DNA of 26,988 nucleotides from Pelargonium cotyledonis. Taxonomy: Eukaryota; Streptophyta; Magnoliopsida; Geraniales; Geraniaceae. The DNA is taken from positions 1 to 26,988 of the forward strand of contig JAYMTA010000551.1 of NCBI GenBank assembly GCA_036897625.1, written 5' to 3'. Numbering within the stretch: position 1 is the stretch's first letter; the number at the start of each line of letters is the position of its first letter. The notes under the pieces are model-generated. The model saw only the letters and a list, made by a program, of their open reading frames with translations. It had not been told where the DNA came from and ran no database searches. Positions 9,948-21,960 of this stretch are shown in pieces. Position numbers and translations under genes: made by a program.

Positions 9948-12845
9948 ATGTCCTCGGAGAACGAAGCGGTTTCGCGAACCTTCCGGGCGCTGGTAGAAGG
10001 AGCGGACCGGAAGTTCTCGAGAGTGAGGGACTTGCCGGCGTACGGACGAGTTCCGAGCCAGCAGTACTTCCAGAAGGTGTTCAAGGCGTATATGCGGTTG
10101 TGGAAGTACCAGCAGGAGAACCGGTCTAAGCTGGTGGATAGCGGCCTGAACCGCTGGGAAATAGGCGAGATCGCGAGCCGGATCGGCCAGCTCTACTTCG
10201 GCCAGTACATGAGGACCAGCGAGACTAGGTTTCTGGTGGAGGCGTACGTCTTCTACGAGGCGATTCTAAGCAGGAGGTATTTTGAGGGGTCTAAGGTCAG
10301 GGATCTTGGTGTGAGGTTCAAGGAGCTGAGGTTCTATGCGAGGTTTTTGTTGGTTTCGTTGATTCTGAACCGGACGGAGATGGTGAAGGCTCTTCTGGAC
10401 CGATTCCAGGCTGTCGTCGACGACAGTAAATCCAGTTTTCGGGTAAATTTTCTTTAATAGTTTGTTTTTTGCTGTATATTTTTCACATTTATGCTTGAAT
10501 TGGTGGATTCGGAGCTCAATTTTTTATTGTTACGCTGAATGTCAGTGAAAAAATGTGCTAGTTTGTGCTTTCTGATGGCCCACGGCTCTGTTTGGCTGCT
10601 GAGAAAATTAATTATTTGTTTTGATTTGATTTTTCTCTCCCTTAATTTTAGTTTCTGGAGAAATTGAAGTTTGAACTTAACTCAGGTTGAATCACATTTT
10701 CTGTACACATTGAGAACACTGAACATGATTTTGTTTCTCTCTGTCTGCGATTAGTGTGTTAGTTTGTGCTTTCTGATGGCATTAGGCTCTGTTTGGTAGC
10801 TGAGAACATCAATTGTTGGTATTGAATTTATTTTTCTCTCCCTTAATTCTAGTTTCCGGAGAAATGAAATTTGAACTCAATTCAGGTTGAATCACATTTT
10901 CCGTACACTTTGACAACATTGAACACGATTTGTTTCTCTTTCTGTGATTTCTCACCAGCTCTGGTTGATTTATATATATATTTTTGCTTGAATTGGTGGA
11001 TTCAGAACTCAATTTTAGATTGTACACTGAACGTTAGTAAAAAGTGTTATAGCTTGTGGTTTATGATGGCACATGGCTCTGTTTGGTAGCTGTGAAAATT
11101 AGTTAGTGAAATTATTTTTCTCCCCCTTAATTTTAGTATCTGTAGAAACTGATGTTTGAGTTTAACTTAGGTTGAATCACATTTTCTGTACACATTGAGA
11201 ACACTGAGCACATGATTTTGTTTCTCACTATTTGTGATTTCTCACCAGGCTCATGTCATTGTTGCTTCCTTTTCAATATATTACTATCAGTCTAATAAGT
11301 TTGATTTATAGTTTTTTTGCTTGATTTGGTGGATTCGGAGCACAATGATAGATTGTTATGCTGAATGTTCGTTAAAAAGTGTACTAGTTTGTGCATTATG
11401 ATGGGACAGGGTTCTGTTTGGTAGCTGAGAAAATTAATTATTGGTTTTGAATTTATTTTTCTTTCCCTGATTTTAGTTTCTGAAGAAATTGAAGTTTGAA
11501 TCACATTTTCTGTACACTTTGAGAACATTGAACTCAATTTTGTTTCTCTTAGTCTGTAATTTCTCACCAGGCTTCTTTTTCTATATATTACTATAAATCT
11601 TATAAGTTTGATTAAATATGAACAAATTGGTCCAACTCAGGCATGACTTCTAGAATTATGTAATCCATGGTGTTTGAGTCCAATTATGATGGCATTGTGA
11701 TGTTGTCGAAGACCTTCTTGAAAACTATGATGATATTCATGTCATGGTTTCTCCTGATAAGTGAAAATATGGGTGTTTAATTTGAGTTGAGGATAAGAAA
11801 TAGTATTGGTTTACTTTAATGGGTTTTTGGAAGGTACACTACAGTAAAATTGACCTGTCCATTGCAAATTGTATCCTGCAGTTCAAATTTTTGGAGTTAT
11901 GATTTCTGAATAGTACCTGAGAAAGACCAACTTGTGTAATGGAAGAAATTGGGCGTGTAGATCATAATCCAGAGTGAATTACAGTCTAGATAGAGATTGA
12001 TTTTGAAGGTTAGTATATCAGTGTCTTTTCAAATTGCAGCTGTAGCTTAGTAATCTCATGGAGTAGGCTATGCAATTGACATTATGAGGGTGTTGGCTAG
12101 GCAACATTTTTCTATTGGACAATCTAGTTTTCTGGCAATAAGAGGGACTTCTAAGTGCATAAAGAGTGGGTATGCAGTATTTGGTAGTTTTAGGGATTAA
12201 AATCAGAGGTAATGTAATAGTATTAGATAGTTATGTAAGATTGCAGTGATTGGTCAGAGTTGTTTTTAATTGTATACTGTGTGGTGGCCCTAGGGGGATA
12301 ATGTTTATGGTTGAAGTACCTTAAAATGTGTGAAATAGTTGTTGGTAGTTGGTAACCCTACTTGGAATTTTAATAGTTAAACTGTTGGGCACTACACCAT
12401 TCAGACAGTCACCCTAAAATATCAATTTAGTTTCTGATTTCTCCAATATTGGTTTTGGCATGGAGATTTATTTTATCGTTCTCAACATGTTCTGCTGGGT
12501 GAACAACAAACATGGGTAAGGGTTGAGGATGCCATAATTTAATAGTAGATGGATTATATGTGAAACAATTGCCTTTATTCTTGTTATGAGATGCTTGAAG
12601 GTTAACCCATTCCACTCATGTGCAAAAGGAACTGATGTTTATTTGTCAAGCTTTTAACAATATTATTTTATATGACACATTTAGAGATTGTGGACAGATG
12701 GGTACAGTTACCACCAGTTAATGTATTTGCTATCAATTGATACTTCCACATGATATTTGCATAATCACCAATGTTATTGTTTGAAGTATCCAACACGGCA
12801 ACACGTTAATTTTACCGTTCTCTAAACTTGATTCTGGCTATTATT

Positions 12846-12894
<49 letters not shown>

Positions 12895-15800
12895 GTAATC
12901 GATTGCATTATGATGATTAAATAGTTTAAAAATCATCTTTATTTATCTTCAAAGCAAATACCCAAATAAAACTCTGAACAAAGCCGGTAACTATCTGACA
13001 TTTGAATTGTATCCTTTCAGGAAGCAAACTTCAAAGAATGGAAGCAAGTAGTACAAGAAATTGTTCGCTTCATGAAAGTTGATACTGCCTTTATTAATGC
13101 CAGGCCTTTGCGTTATTGTGTTATGTTAGAGTCCCATCCAGCATCTCTTCCATATGTGGCTCGTTTCCATGCAAAAAAAGTTTTAAAGTTTCGAGATGCG
13201 CTGCTGACAAGCTATCATCGAAATGAGGTGGACATTTTACTTTTCTTTGACTGGTGATTGAGCTAAGACAATTTGTATGAGATGTCACTGTGCAAAAGAA
13301 GTCTGTCTGACCTGTTCATACATTGTGATTTTCAGGTGAAATTTGCAGAAATTACTTTAGACACTTTTCGAATGATGCAAAGTTTAGAATGGGATCCAAG
13401 TGGGTCTTTCTACCAAAAGCGTCCAGTTGAGTCAAATGAAAATGGTACTTTCGTTGATCATTCTGCAGCCTCAGGAGTGATTGATATGAACTTGGCAGCG
13501 GATATGACTGATCCATCTTTACCTCCAAATCCAAGGAAAGCTGTTCTCTATCGTCCATCTGTGACACACTTGATAGCAGTAAGTTTCTTTGCCGTCAAAT
13601 CACTTTATTATTGCAGTTGCTCCCTCATTTGTAAAAGTTAACTTACTTTCTGCTTCTTCTACAAAAACCACATGATTGTTCATATTGAAGTAGTTACATA
13701 AAGTAGGCTCCTATCCTCTAGAGTAAAACAATTTCCACGATGAAGTATTCTTTTGCAATAAATAATTTATTTCCTCCATTCAATTGGTAAATGAAAATAT
13801 ATATGTGGACTAGTTTTCCTAGTTGCATCAAATATTATACTTGGAAACGGCAATTTTTTTGTTTACCTATTTGGTTGGCTTTACAGGCTCCTCTGATTGT
13901 GTGGTCAATAGAAAATTGTGTATTTCCACCTTAGACAAGGATGAATTGTGAACTGTTGTGAATGCCTTTATAATCAATACTTGGTATGGCGTAGTTTCCC
14001 TATATGCCTGGAATGTGTGTTATTGTGATGTCACTGCAAAAGGCACATATTGTTAACTACTTGTTGCCTAATTGATATATTATTGAAGAATGTGTACTTG
14101 GTTGCTAATACTCACTTTGTCCCAAAATAAGTGTCCTGTTTATCTAATATTTTTCTCCCAAAATAAGTTTATTATGCGTGAATTATCAATAGTATTCCTA
14201 TAATAAGTTGGTTAATATCCTCTGAGTTTGTTACAACACATGTCCATGAGCACACTTTCCTTTTCAAAGTCTGATGTACGTGCAATGTATGAGCAGGTTC
14301 TTGCTACCATATGTGAGGAGCTCCCTCCAGATAGTGTTATGCTGATATACATATCAGCTTCAGGTTAGTTAGTTTTGCTTCTAATCTCTGTTGTTGAGAC
14401 AATCCAGTCACATAGTTTTCTCCCATCTGGTTATGGACCTCACTGAATAGTGACCAAAATGCAGGTAAGGCTGGTCGTAGTAATGCATCTTTATCAGGAA
14501 GCTCTGGAGGATCTGGGAACTCTTCGAAAAGTAAAGTTCTCTCTCAGAATTCCCAAGGACAAAATGGCTCTATTCCGGATACCCATTTGAATGACAAGGG
14601 AGGGTTAAATGAATATTATGAAAATTATCTCTGGTTTGGTTCCAAAGGGAATGCAGGTAGTTATCCATCCTCTATTCTATGCTACGATCAGATTTTGCTC
14701 TTAAGTTTTGTGCTTTGAACTGTTCATGCATAAGTCCTTGTGATGGATTATCATGTAACGAATATTATGTCTTATAAATTTACTTTTTACCTCCATTCTT
14801 ATTATATTCTCCTTTTGGATCTCAGGTTTAAATAATCTATACCCGGGCGATTTAATTCCTTTCACTCGAAGACCTCTCTTCTTGATTATTGATAGTGACA
14901 ACAGCCATGCATTCAAGGCAGGTTTGTCATAACTTGTGTATAGCTAGTTTGTTTATTACTCTATATATGGTTTCTGAATGAAACATTGCTAAAACTTAAT
15001 ATTAATTGTATTTGTTGCTTCTTCTTAATTATATACTCCCTCCCAAAACAAGTGTCTTGGTTTTCTTTTTGAGAAAAACTAAGGAGAAATTAGTTAGTGG
15101 TAGTCTGGTGGATATTTCCACTTGTACCCTTGTGTGCATATGTTGTAACAAAATCAATAGAAGCTAACTATTATACTATTTGATATTATTGGTAATTCAT
15201 GCATAAAAAAATGGACACTCATTTCTGAACGGAAAGGATGTATTATTTGGAGCAATTTTATTAAATGTATATTATATTGAGGCGGAAAATACCTTCTGCT
15301 CATACGCAGTCAGATATGTTGTTTGTCATACTGAAAATGTAATATTTATGCGTTTAGATGATATACTTAACCTTTTACTGAGAAATTGTCTATGAAGATA
15401 TACTTTGTGTGATTGTACATAATTGTTGAGTTGTTCAAGGACTGCACGCTGGTGGGTTGTTATTGTGCCCTAACTATTTTTGGAAGAACAGCCAGCTTTT
15501 CTGTTTAACGCTTTGACATTTTCTGCAAATGATTGACTAATATAGCAGTGCCTCTGTAATTTCAAGCCTCTTACACAGAAAGATGAATTTCAGGTTCTAC
15601 ATGGTGCAGAGAGGGGCGAGACAGCTGCTCTACTTCTTTCGCCTCTGAGGCCGTCATTCAAGAACTCGTCTGGTGATGTAACACATAATGGAAGTCAGTT
15701 CACGTTTTTCTTGACCGCTCCTCTTCAAGCATTTATCTCAATGGTTGGTCTCTCCTCCTCCGATATTGATTCGGTAAGTTGACTTCAAAGCTATTCGAGC

Positions 15801-16828
15801 TTCCTCAAGTTATATTATTTTAGTTTGTGTTCATATTCACAGAGGTTATACTTTTTTAGGACGTTTACGACAATGCGGAGACCATACTATCCACTGTCTT
15901 CTCCGAGTGGGAAGTGATTCTCTGTACAACAACTAGCCTGGATCTAGTTTGGGCACAGGTTCTATCTGACCCATTTATTCGGCGGCTTATTCTTAGGTAT
16001 TTATCATCTCTCTGTCTTTATGAACAAATTTCGTAATGAAAATTGCTATTGTCCCATATAGACATACCGTACACTCTTTCAAAAAAAAAAAAAAAAGGAC
16101 ATACCGCACACCATTAACAAAATAATGTACCCTTAAAAATGGATTAACTACCATTTTAGTCCCCCAATTATGAGGATCCAATCATTTTGGTACCGTTAAG
16201 TACCGTTAACCTTTTAATTGTTTTTGCTTACATGTCATTAAAAATAAACAGAAAAGTTAACACTACTTAACCATTTTGGTCGTTTTTCTAACGTTTGAGG
16301 GACTATATTGGCATTTATTCAGTTAAACTAAAAAACAAATGTCCAAGATTTGGGACATTTGTTTTGCTTACATGGTCCCTCAAATATTAGAAAATGGCTA
16401 AAATAGTCCCCAACGTTAAGTACCGTTAACCTTTTAATTGGTTTTGCTTACATGTCATTAAAAATAAACATAAAAGTTAACGCTACTTAACCATTTTGGT
16501 TTTGGTCGTTTTTCTAACGTTTGAGGGACCATATTGGCATATATTCAGTTAAACCAAAAAACAAATGTCCAAGATTTGGGACATGTAACATTCATTTTTC
16601 ATCAAGGCTTGGCAACTGTTTGCTTATTTGATGATATGTACTGCTTTCAGATTCATATTTTGCCGATCTGCACTATCTGCTTTCTGTCCATCTGAAGATA
16701 AAGATCCATATCTACCCCTCTGCCTGCCCCATCTTCCCGATGCTGTCTCCCCGATGTCGGAAGCCGTTCGATCTGCTGTCCACCGGCTTTCCGATCACCT
16801 CAGTGTCAGTTATTTGTTTTCACTTTGA
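9948..16828 (+). CDS. SCAI: SCAI homologue, DUF3550/UPF0682 family protein (nine coding exons, 596 aa)
   Basis: In animals SCAI is a nuclear cofactor that represses MRTF/SRF transcription and acts in double-strand-break repair; the role of the plant member is not established from sequence. Exons, read from splice signals and frame, are 9948-10442, 13021-13227, 13336-13578, 14297-14363, 14465-14656, 14826-14917, 15594-15773, 15860-15996 and 16651-16828. They sum to 1791 nt, exactly 597 codons, with no internal stop. Family hallmarks include the N-terminal RALVEGADRKFSRVRDLP, the block RIGQLYFGQYMRTSETRFL, LEAYVFYEAI-like sequence at about residues 101-107, RPLRYCVMLESHP in exon 2, VLYRPSVTHLIA at the end of exon 3, and RPLFLIIDSDNSHAFK in exon 6. 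Residues about 340-365 form a Ser/Gly-rich linker. The length is close to other plant members (about 600 aa). The start is the first ATG of exon 1 in a GC-rich context. Intron 6 (14918-15593) has a GC donor; all others are GT-AG. The extreme C-terminus (SVSYLFSL) is the least certain part. Confidence 0.93.
10492..11612 (+). repeat. Four-unit imperfect tandem repeat in SCAI intron 1
   Basis: Units start near 10492, 10753, 10985 and 11318 and measure about 230-335 bp. Shared landmarks are TGCTTGAATTGGTGGATTC (units 1, 3 and 4), the phrase GGCTCTGTTTGGTAGCTGAG or close variants (all four), TTGAATCACATTTTCTGTAC (all four, with variants), and TTTCTCACCAG preceded by pyrimidine-rich sequence (units 2, 3 and 4). 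Unit 2 lacks the first part and unit 1 lacks the last part. From memory, strings close to CTGTTTGGTAGCTGAGAAAA are frequent in first introns of plant genes, so this may be local amplification of a common intron motif. That recollection is unchecked. Confidence 0.85.
12849..12892 (+). repeat. (TC)22 microsatellite in SCAI intron 1
   Basis: This is an uninterrupted TC dinucleotide run of 44 bases, followed directly by CAG at 12893-12895. It lies 125 bases before the real intron-1 acceptor (13020) and so forms an ideal-looking but apparently unused 3' splice site. Confidence 0.95.
14109..14180 (+). mobile_element. Stowaway MITE relic in SCAI intron 3
   Basis: TACTCACTTTGTCCCAAAAT followed by AAGTGTCCTGTTT is a Stowaway left end. 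A second CCCAAAATAAGT-like copy lies about 45 bp inside, the same subterminal duplication as in the element at 6132-6384. I cannot find a matching right end, so the copy seems truncated. Confidence 0.55.
15034..15242. mobile_element. Stowaway-type MITE in SCAI intron 6
   Basis: The left end TACTCCCTCCCAAAACAAGT pairs with the reverse complement of the right end (TACATCCTTTCCGTTCAGAA, then ATGAGTGTCC). Both carry the terminal TA and the AGTGTC word. At about 209 bp it is diverged more than the 6132-6384 copy. It sits inside the intron that uses the GC donor. Confidence 0.65.
16153..16584. repeat. Duplicated foldback repeat in SCAI intron 8
   Basis: Copy A (16194-16358, 165 bp) and copy B (16414-16584, 171 bp) align with about six substitutions and one 6-base insertion (TTTTGG) in B, roughly 96% identity. 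Copy A ends in a perfect hairpin whose arms are ACAAATGTCC and GGACATTTGT around a short loop. The spacer between the copies (16370-16410, GGTCCCTCAAATATTAGAAA...) is the inverted form of the GTTTGAGGGACC region inside each copy. This is the pattern of a non-autonomous inverted-repeat element that has undergone local duplication. Confidence 0.75.
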
Positions 16829-17099
16829 TTAGACACAATAAGGACCCGAAACCGAAAATCTCAAAACTGGTCGGAGATAACGACATTGCAGCAAGATATG
16901 ATAGATCATCGTGGCAATGCAGAATGTTTGTTTGAATTGGGCGGCTTTTGCGTGTTTTATTGCACGAGCGCTGTTTCTTTGCTTCGTATGTTGAAACTTG
17001 AAACCAAGCTGTGGTTAGATAGGTGGTGATGATTTGCAAGGCGCGACTGGGAATTGTTCGTGGGACTTGTTTAAATGCATAAGCTGGCTCCTTGTATGT

Positions 17100-17534
17100 T
17101 TGTGAGAAGAGCTCTCAGATTAGAGCTAATTCTTTTTATACCTTTGTAAAAGATAGGTAGTTCACCAGAGATTTTTAATTTTTTTTATTGTTGTTTTTAT
17201 TATCTCCATTTTGTGTGGCATTGTTACAAATATGTATGTTTGGAGAAAGTTGCCGAAGCAGCTTGTAAATGAGTATTCGTAAGTCTCTTGTTGACTTTGG
17301 TTTACATTTTTCAAATTCCTCATCCAAAATGCGTCTTTTTATGTTCAAGTTCAATTGGTCATATTGATAATGAACAACTATAATGTATCACGTCGTTTTC
17401 CTTAACGCTTTTTTCTTCGTGAATCCCCTCTAATCGTGGTGTCACAGTGTTCCACAAAACACTTTGTTCTTCGTGAATCCTTGGATGTTTTGTTCTTTGG
17501 AACTAACCCGAGGGTAACGATGTTCCCGGGCTTT
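17100..17534. other. SCAI 3' flank, 3' untranslated region probable, no gene
   Basis: The SCAI 3' untranslated region probably ends somewhere in 17100-17300 (T-rich stretches near 17175-17215), but no single polyadenylation signal stands out. The phrase TTCTTCGTGAATCC occurs twice (about 17413 and 17468), a small local duplication. No further gene is seen. Confidence 0.4.
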
Positions 17535-17700
17535 GTTATGTGCGAACTCTTTCGGAGGGTAACTTACTTGTGTGATTACGTATAATAGTATTTCCTGATA
17601 TGCAACATAGATTGGAGTTATGTGCGAACTCTTTCGGAGGGTAACTTACTTGTGTGACTACGCATAATAGTATTTCCTGATATGCAACATAGATTGGAGT
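17535..17700 (+). repeat. 82-bp tandem duplication
   Basis: Units 17535-17616 and 17617-17698 begin GTTATGTGCGAACTCTTTCG and end in AACATAGATTGGA. They differ at about two positions (GATTACGTA versus GACTACGCA), so the duplication is recent. The unit has no recognisable content or open frame of note. Confidence 0.9.
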
Positions 17701-18368
17701 ATATAACACACGTCCGATTAATTTGACGGAGAGCCAAGTTCGACATGAAAAGTTTGCTTATCGGTTCTGACAACTTTCTACAAACAATCCAATTCAACTT
17801 ACCATTCAAAACTTATTACATATTTATACGTTGGAAATATATTCAACCAACATTTGAAATTCAATACAATTTTATTGCATCAAATCATTCTTTAAGAGAG
17901 TTACAATTACTAAAGGGACTTAAAGACCAATCAAACTATCAAAGTCTAACATAGAATCGCAGAATGTGCAAGCGCTCGAGACACAAAATCACATAAAAAT
18001 TCAATATTAATTCGACTTAATATACGAGTTGCTAGTTCTAAATGATATTCAAAATGTTTTTTTTTTTTTTTTTTTCCGATTTGAAAAATTTGTTTTTGTT
18101 TGGGTACTCATTGCCACCTTAAAAATGTGGATTTTTGTAAGCTGTATCTACTAGTTCAAATTGTCAGCTTAATCGTATCTACTAGGACCATTTACTATTT
18201 TGCTTCTTGTCCTTTGACATTTGATGTAAGTTAAAATGACCAATCTAACCTCACCTCTATTACGGAAACGTTAAACCGTAATTAGAAGTGGTAGCAATTG
18301 GATTGTCCAATAGAAAGATAGGATTAAGTACCTACGATCCGTGTCACAACTCCAACACACCATCCTGT
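17701..18368. other. Intergenic DNA upstream of the H3.3 promoter
   Basis: This is AT-rich sequence with a poly-T run near 18057-18075. A CCAAT word at 18307-18311 may belong to the distal histone promoter. No gene is supported. Confidence 0.4.
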
Positions 18369-18499
18369 CCGTCCAAATCGCTCGAGAAAACACAAGTAAA
18401 CTCTGCTTTAACCGTCCGATCCCAATTAGAGAAAGCACATGGATAGTAAATCTTATCCGTCCGATCATCCCAAATCGCGTCAGATCCTTTCTATATAAA
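18369..18499 (+). promoter_or_regulatory. Histone H3.3 core promoter: three CCGTCC boxes and a TATA box
   Basis: CCGTCC occurs at 18369-18374, 18412-18417 and 18457-18462, spaced 43 and 45 bp; the last two extend to CCGTCCGATC. CCGTCC is listed among plant cis-elements linked to meristem expression and is known from plant histone promoters. TATATAAA lies at 18492-18499, which puts the start of transcription near 18525-18530. No perfect histone octamer (CGCGGATC) is present; CGCGTCAGATCC at 18477-18488 is only similar. The set fits a gene expressed in dividing and growing tissue. Confidence 0.7.
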
Positions 18500-18524
18500 G
18501 CCCTCAACTGCTTAATGATGTGAT

Positions 18525-19990
<1,466 letters not shown>

Positions 19991-21050
19991 TCTGTGAGTG
20001 CGAAATGACTGTTGTTGGGTTGCTGAAATGGAAGATGGAAGATGGTTTTTGGATGTTGCTTCTTTTGTCTACATGAATTAGATATATAGGAAGAAGATAG
20101 TATTAGTGATGGGGAATTTAGGACGAAAGACCTATGTTGGGGGTGGTGTGCAGTTTGTTATTTTTCCTATTATTTTGTGATTTTGTTTGGAACTACTAAT
20201 GTTGAACATGTGCTGTCTGATCCATCTAATGTAGACATTGTTATTATAATTGTTCTCAGTGACATGATTTGTTCACATACCAATTTCTCATGTTGATGCA
20301 ATCTACTGTGAAGTTTTATAGTTGTTGTGGGTTGATTATTCATTCACTTTGAATTGGGTTCCAATACATTCAGATTAGCTTGTGGATTAAATTTTTTTAT
20401 ATGAGAGTTGAGAATGGTCATAAGATTCAGTTTCATGGAAAGTAATACACTATTGTTTGGTGTAATGTCTATAATAAGGCCTCCTGAGTTCTCATAAAGT
20501 TTGAGCTTTTTCAAAAGTTATTTGAATTGGTAATCAACTTTTGTTTGAGGCAGACATAATATTGTATAATAGTGTGGAGGGCATGCTTATATTAAAAGGT
20601 TTGTAGTCTGTGCCTGAGGCATTTTTGTTTTTGACTAAAATACTAAGGTAGCGTTTGAATTATATTCGGATGGTCTGGTCAGGCTTCTTATTTGGGCAGT
20701 TTGTTCAAATCTTGTGCCTAAATGCACACCAGATCATACGTGTGATGTGTCTTTAAAATCTTTGGAAGGGAGAAAGCTACTAATTTTGATTTAGAACCGG
20801 GAAGGCCAAAAAATGAAATATCATTCAAGTGATCTCATGAGTTCAATACAAACAAACTGTGAACTCTAGAATTCCTTATTCACTATTGACTTGAAAAATC
20901 TATTTGTTTCATTTCATTGCTCAGATCAATCCCATTCTAGGATGAAAAAGAAAAAGAAGAAGAAGAGATCAATAGTGGTTAATTGGGAAGCGAAAGGAGT
21001 AGGTAAATATGTTTGATGTTTCCGTTACTTATGTAACACTCTCTTGTCTC
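19991..21050. other. H3.3 3' untranslated region and intergenic DNA
   Basis: The 3' untranslated region probably ends near 20200-20260. Beyond it, about 800 bp of AT-rich sequence shows no gene or clear repeat on either strand. There is no histone-type 3' stem-loop, as expected for a plant polyadenylated histone message. Confidence 0.4.
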
Positions 21051-21062
21051 TCTTTGATTTGA

Positions 21063-21170
21063 ATCCAAATTCATTGGGTTGTGTATTGTGACAACTATAT
21101 AGCTGCACGCCAACTGTTCGACAAAATGCCCAGCAGAGACTTTTTTGTTCACTGTAAATGGATCCACTGT
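21063..21170 (+). pseudogene. Relic of a pentatricopeptide-repeat (PPR) gene
   Basis: The frame reads YIAARQLFDKMPSRDFF, preceded by VYCDN and followed by VHCKW. This is the core of one PLS-class PPR unit, in which the usual form is AARxLFDxMPxRDVVSW. Only this unit and a few flanking residues are recognisable. There is no upstream start, no further repeats and no organelle targeting sequence nearby, and the frame runs into unrelated AT-rich sequence. It is best read as a small gene fragment left by duplication or retroposition. A chance match is unlikely, given about 12 consecutive consensus residues. Confidence 0.5.
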
Positions 21171-21960
21171 CTTATCTCGATAAACACCGAATTTCATCTT
21201 CTGTTAATAACCACTCTATGCTTGTTTTGTTTCAATGTATATGTATGCATATATGTGTTCTTGACAAAACATAGAATCTTTACAAATTAATACACATAGT
21301 TGTCCTCCTTGTAACAACCTATTTTGTTTTGTTTTCTAGTTGGAACATTTTCTTCTAATGAACAATCTTTCAGGCAGCTGCAAGGAGACAAATCTGGAAT
21401 TCTAACCCTCATAACTATATTAAATGACTCATCAAGGTCAGCTACTCACATCTTTATTTTAATATTGTCAGCATTCTCTTGTTGAAAACATTTGTTTGCT
21501 ATATATGGCTATACTCTATTTTTGTAAGTTGTAGAGATTGACTAATAAGACGTGTTGAAAATCTTGGTTCATATCAAATTTTGGGATTCATACAGACCAC
21601 ATTTCATGATCGACAAAAAGTCACACAATACGAACAAGTGAATTTATTGGCTCAGTGCACATTTGTCCCACAGCCCAAATTGTCAAACTCAAATCTAGCA
21701 GTAGTGAACCGTTATATGAATGAACCGATTGTAGCAAATAGAACCGGACCGGTCCAAGCCAAAATTTAGGACTTGAAGCTCCATGAAAACAACCATATAA
21801 TATTACAAAAGAAACCACTAAGTAGCTCAATTTTGGTTTCTTCTCATTGCAACTAAACCACTTTGCAACCAAACCCAAAAAGAATCCATTTTTGAACCAA
21901 TCTTTCACTGGACAACCCACCAACTGCGGAATTTGATTTAATCTTAATTTTATTTCACTA
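21171..21960. other. Intergenic DNA, nothing recognised
   Basis: The sequence is AT-rich. Open frames of 60-116 codons on both strands are not protein-like. It leads into the probable promoter of the coiled-coil gene, but no clear TATA box can be assigned. Confidence 0.4.

Noticed and set aside
14921-14923. Ordinary GT donor for SCAI intron 6 at 14922
   Set aside because: With the strong acceptor at 15593 it shifts the frame and loses the conserved-looking VLHGAERGE sequence. The GC donor keeps it.
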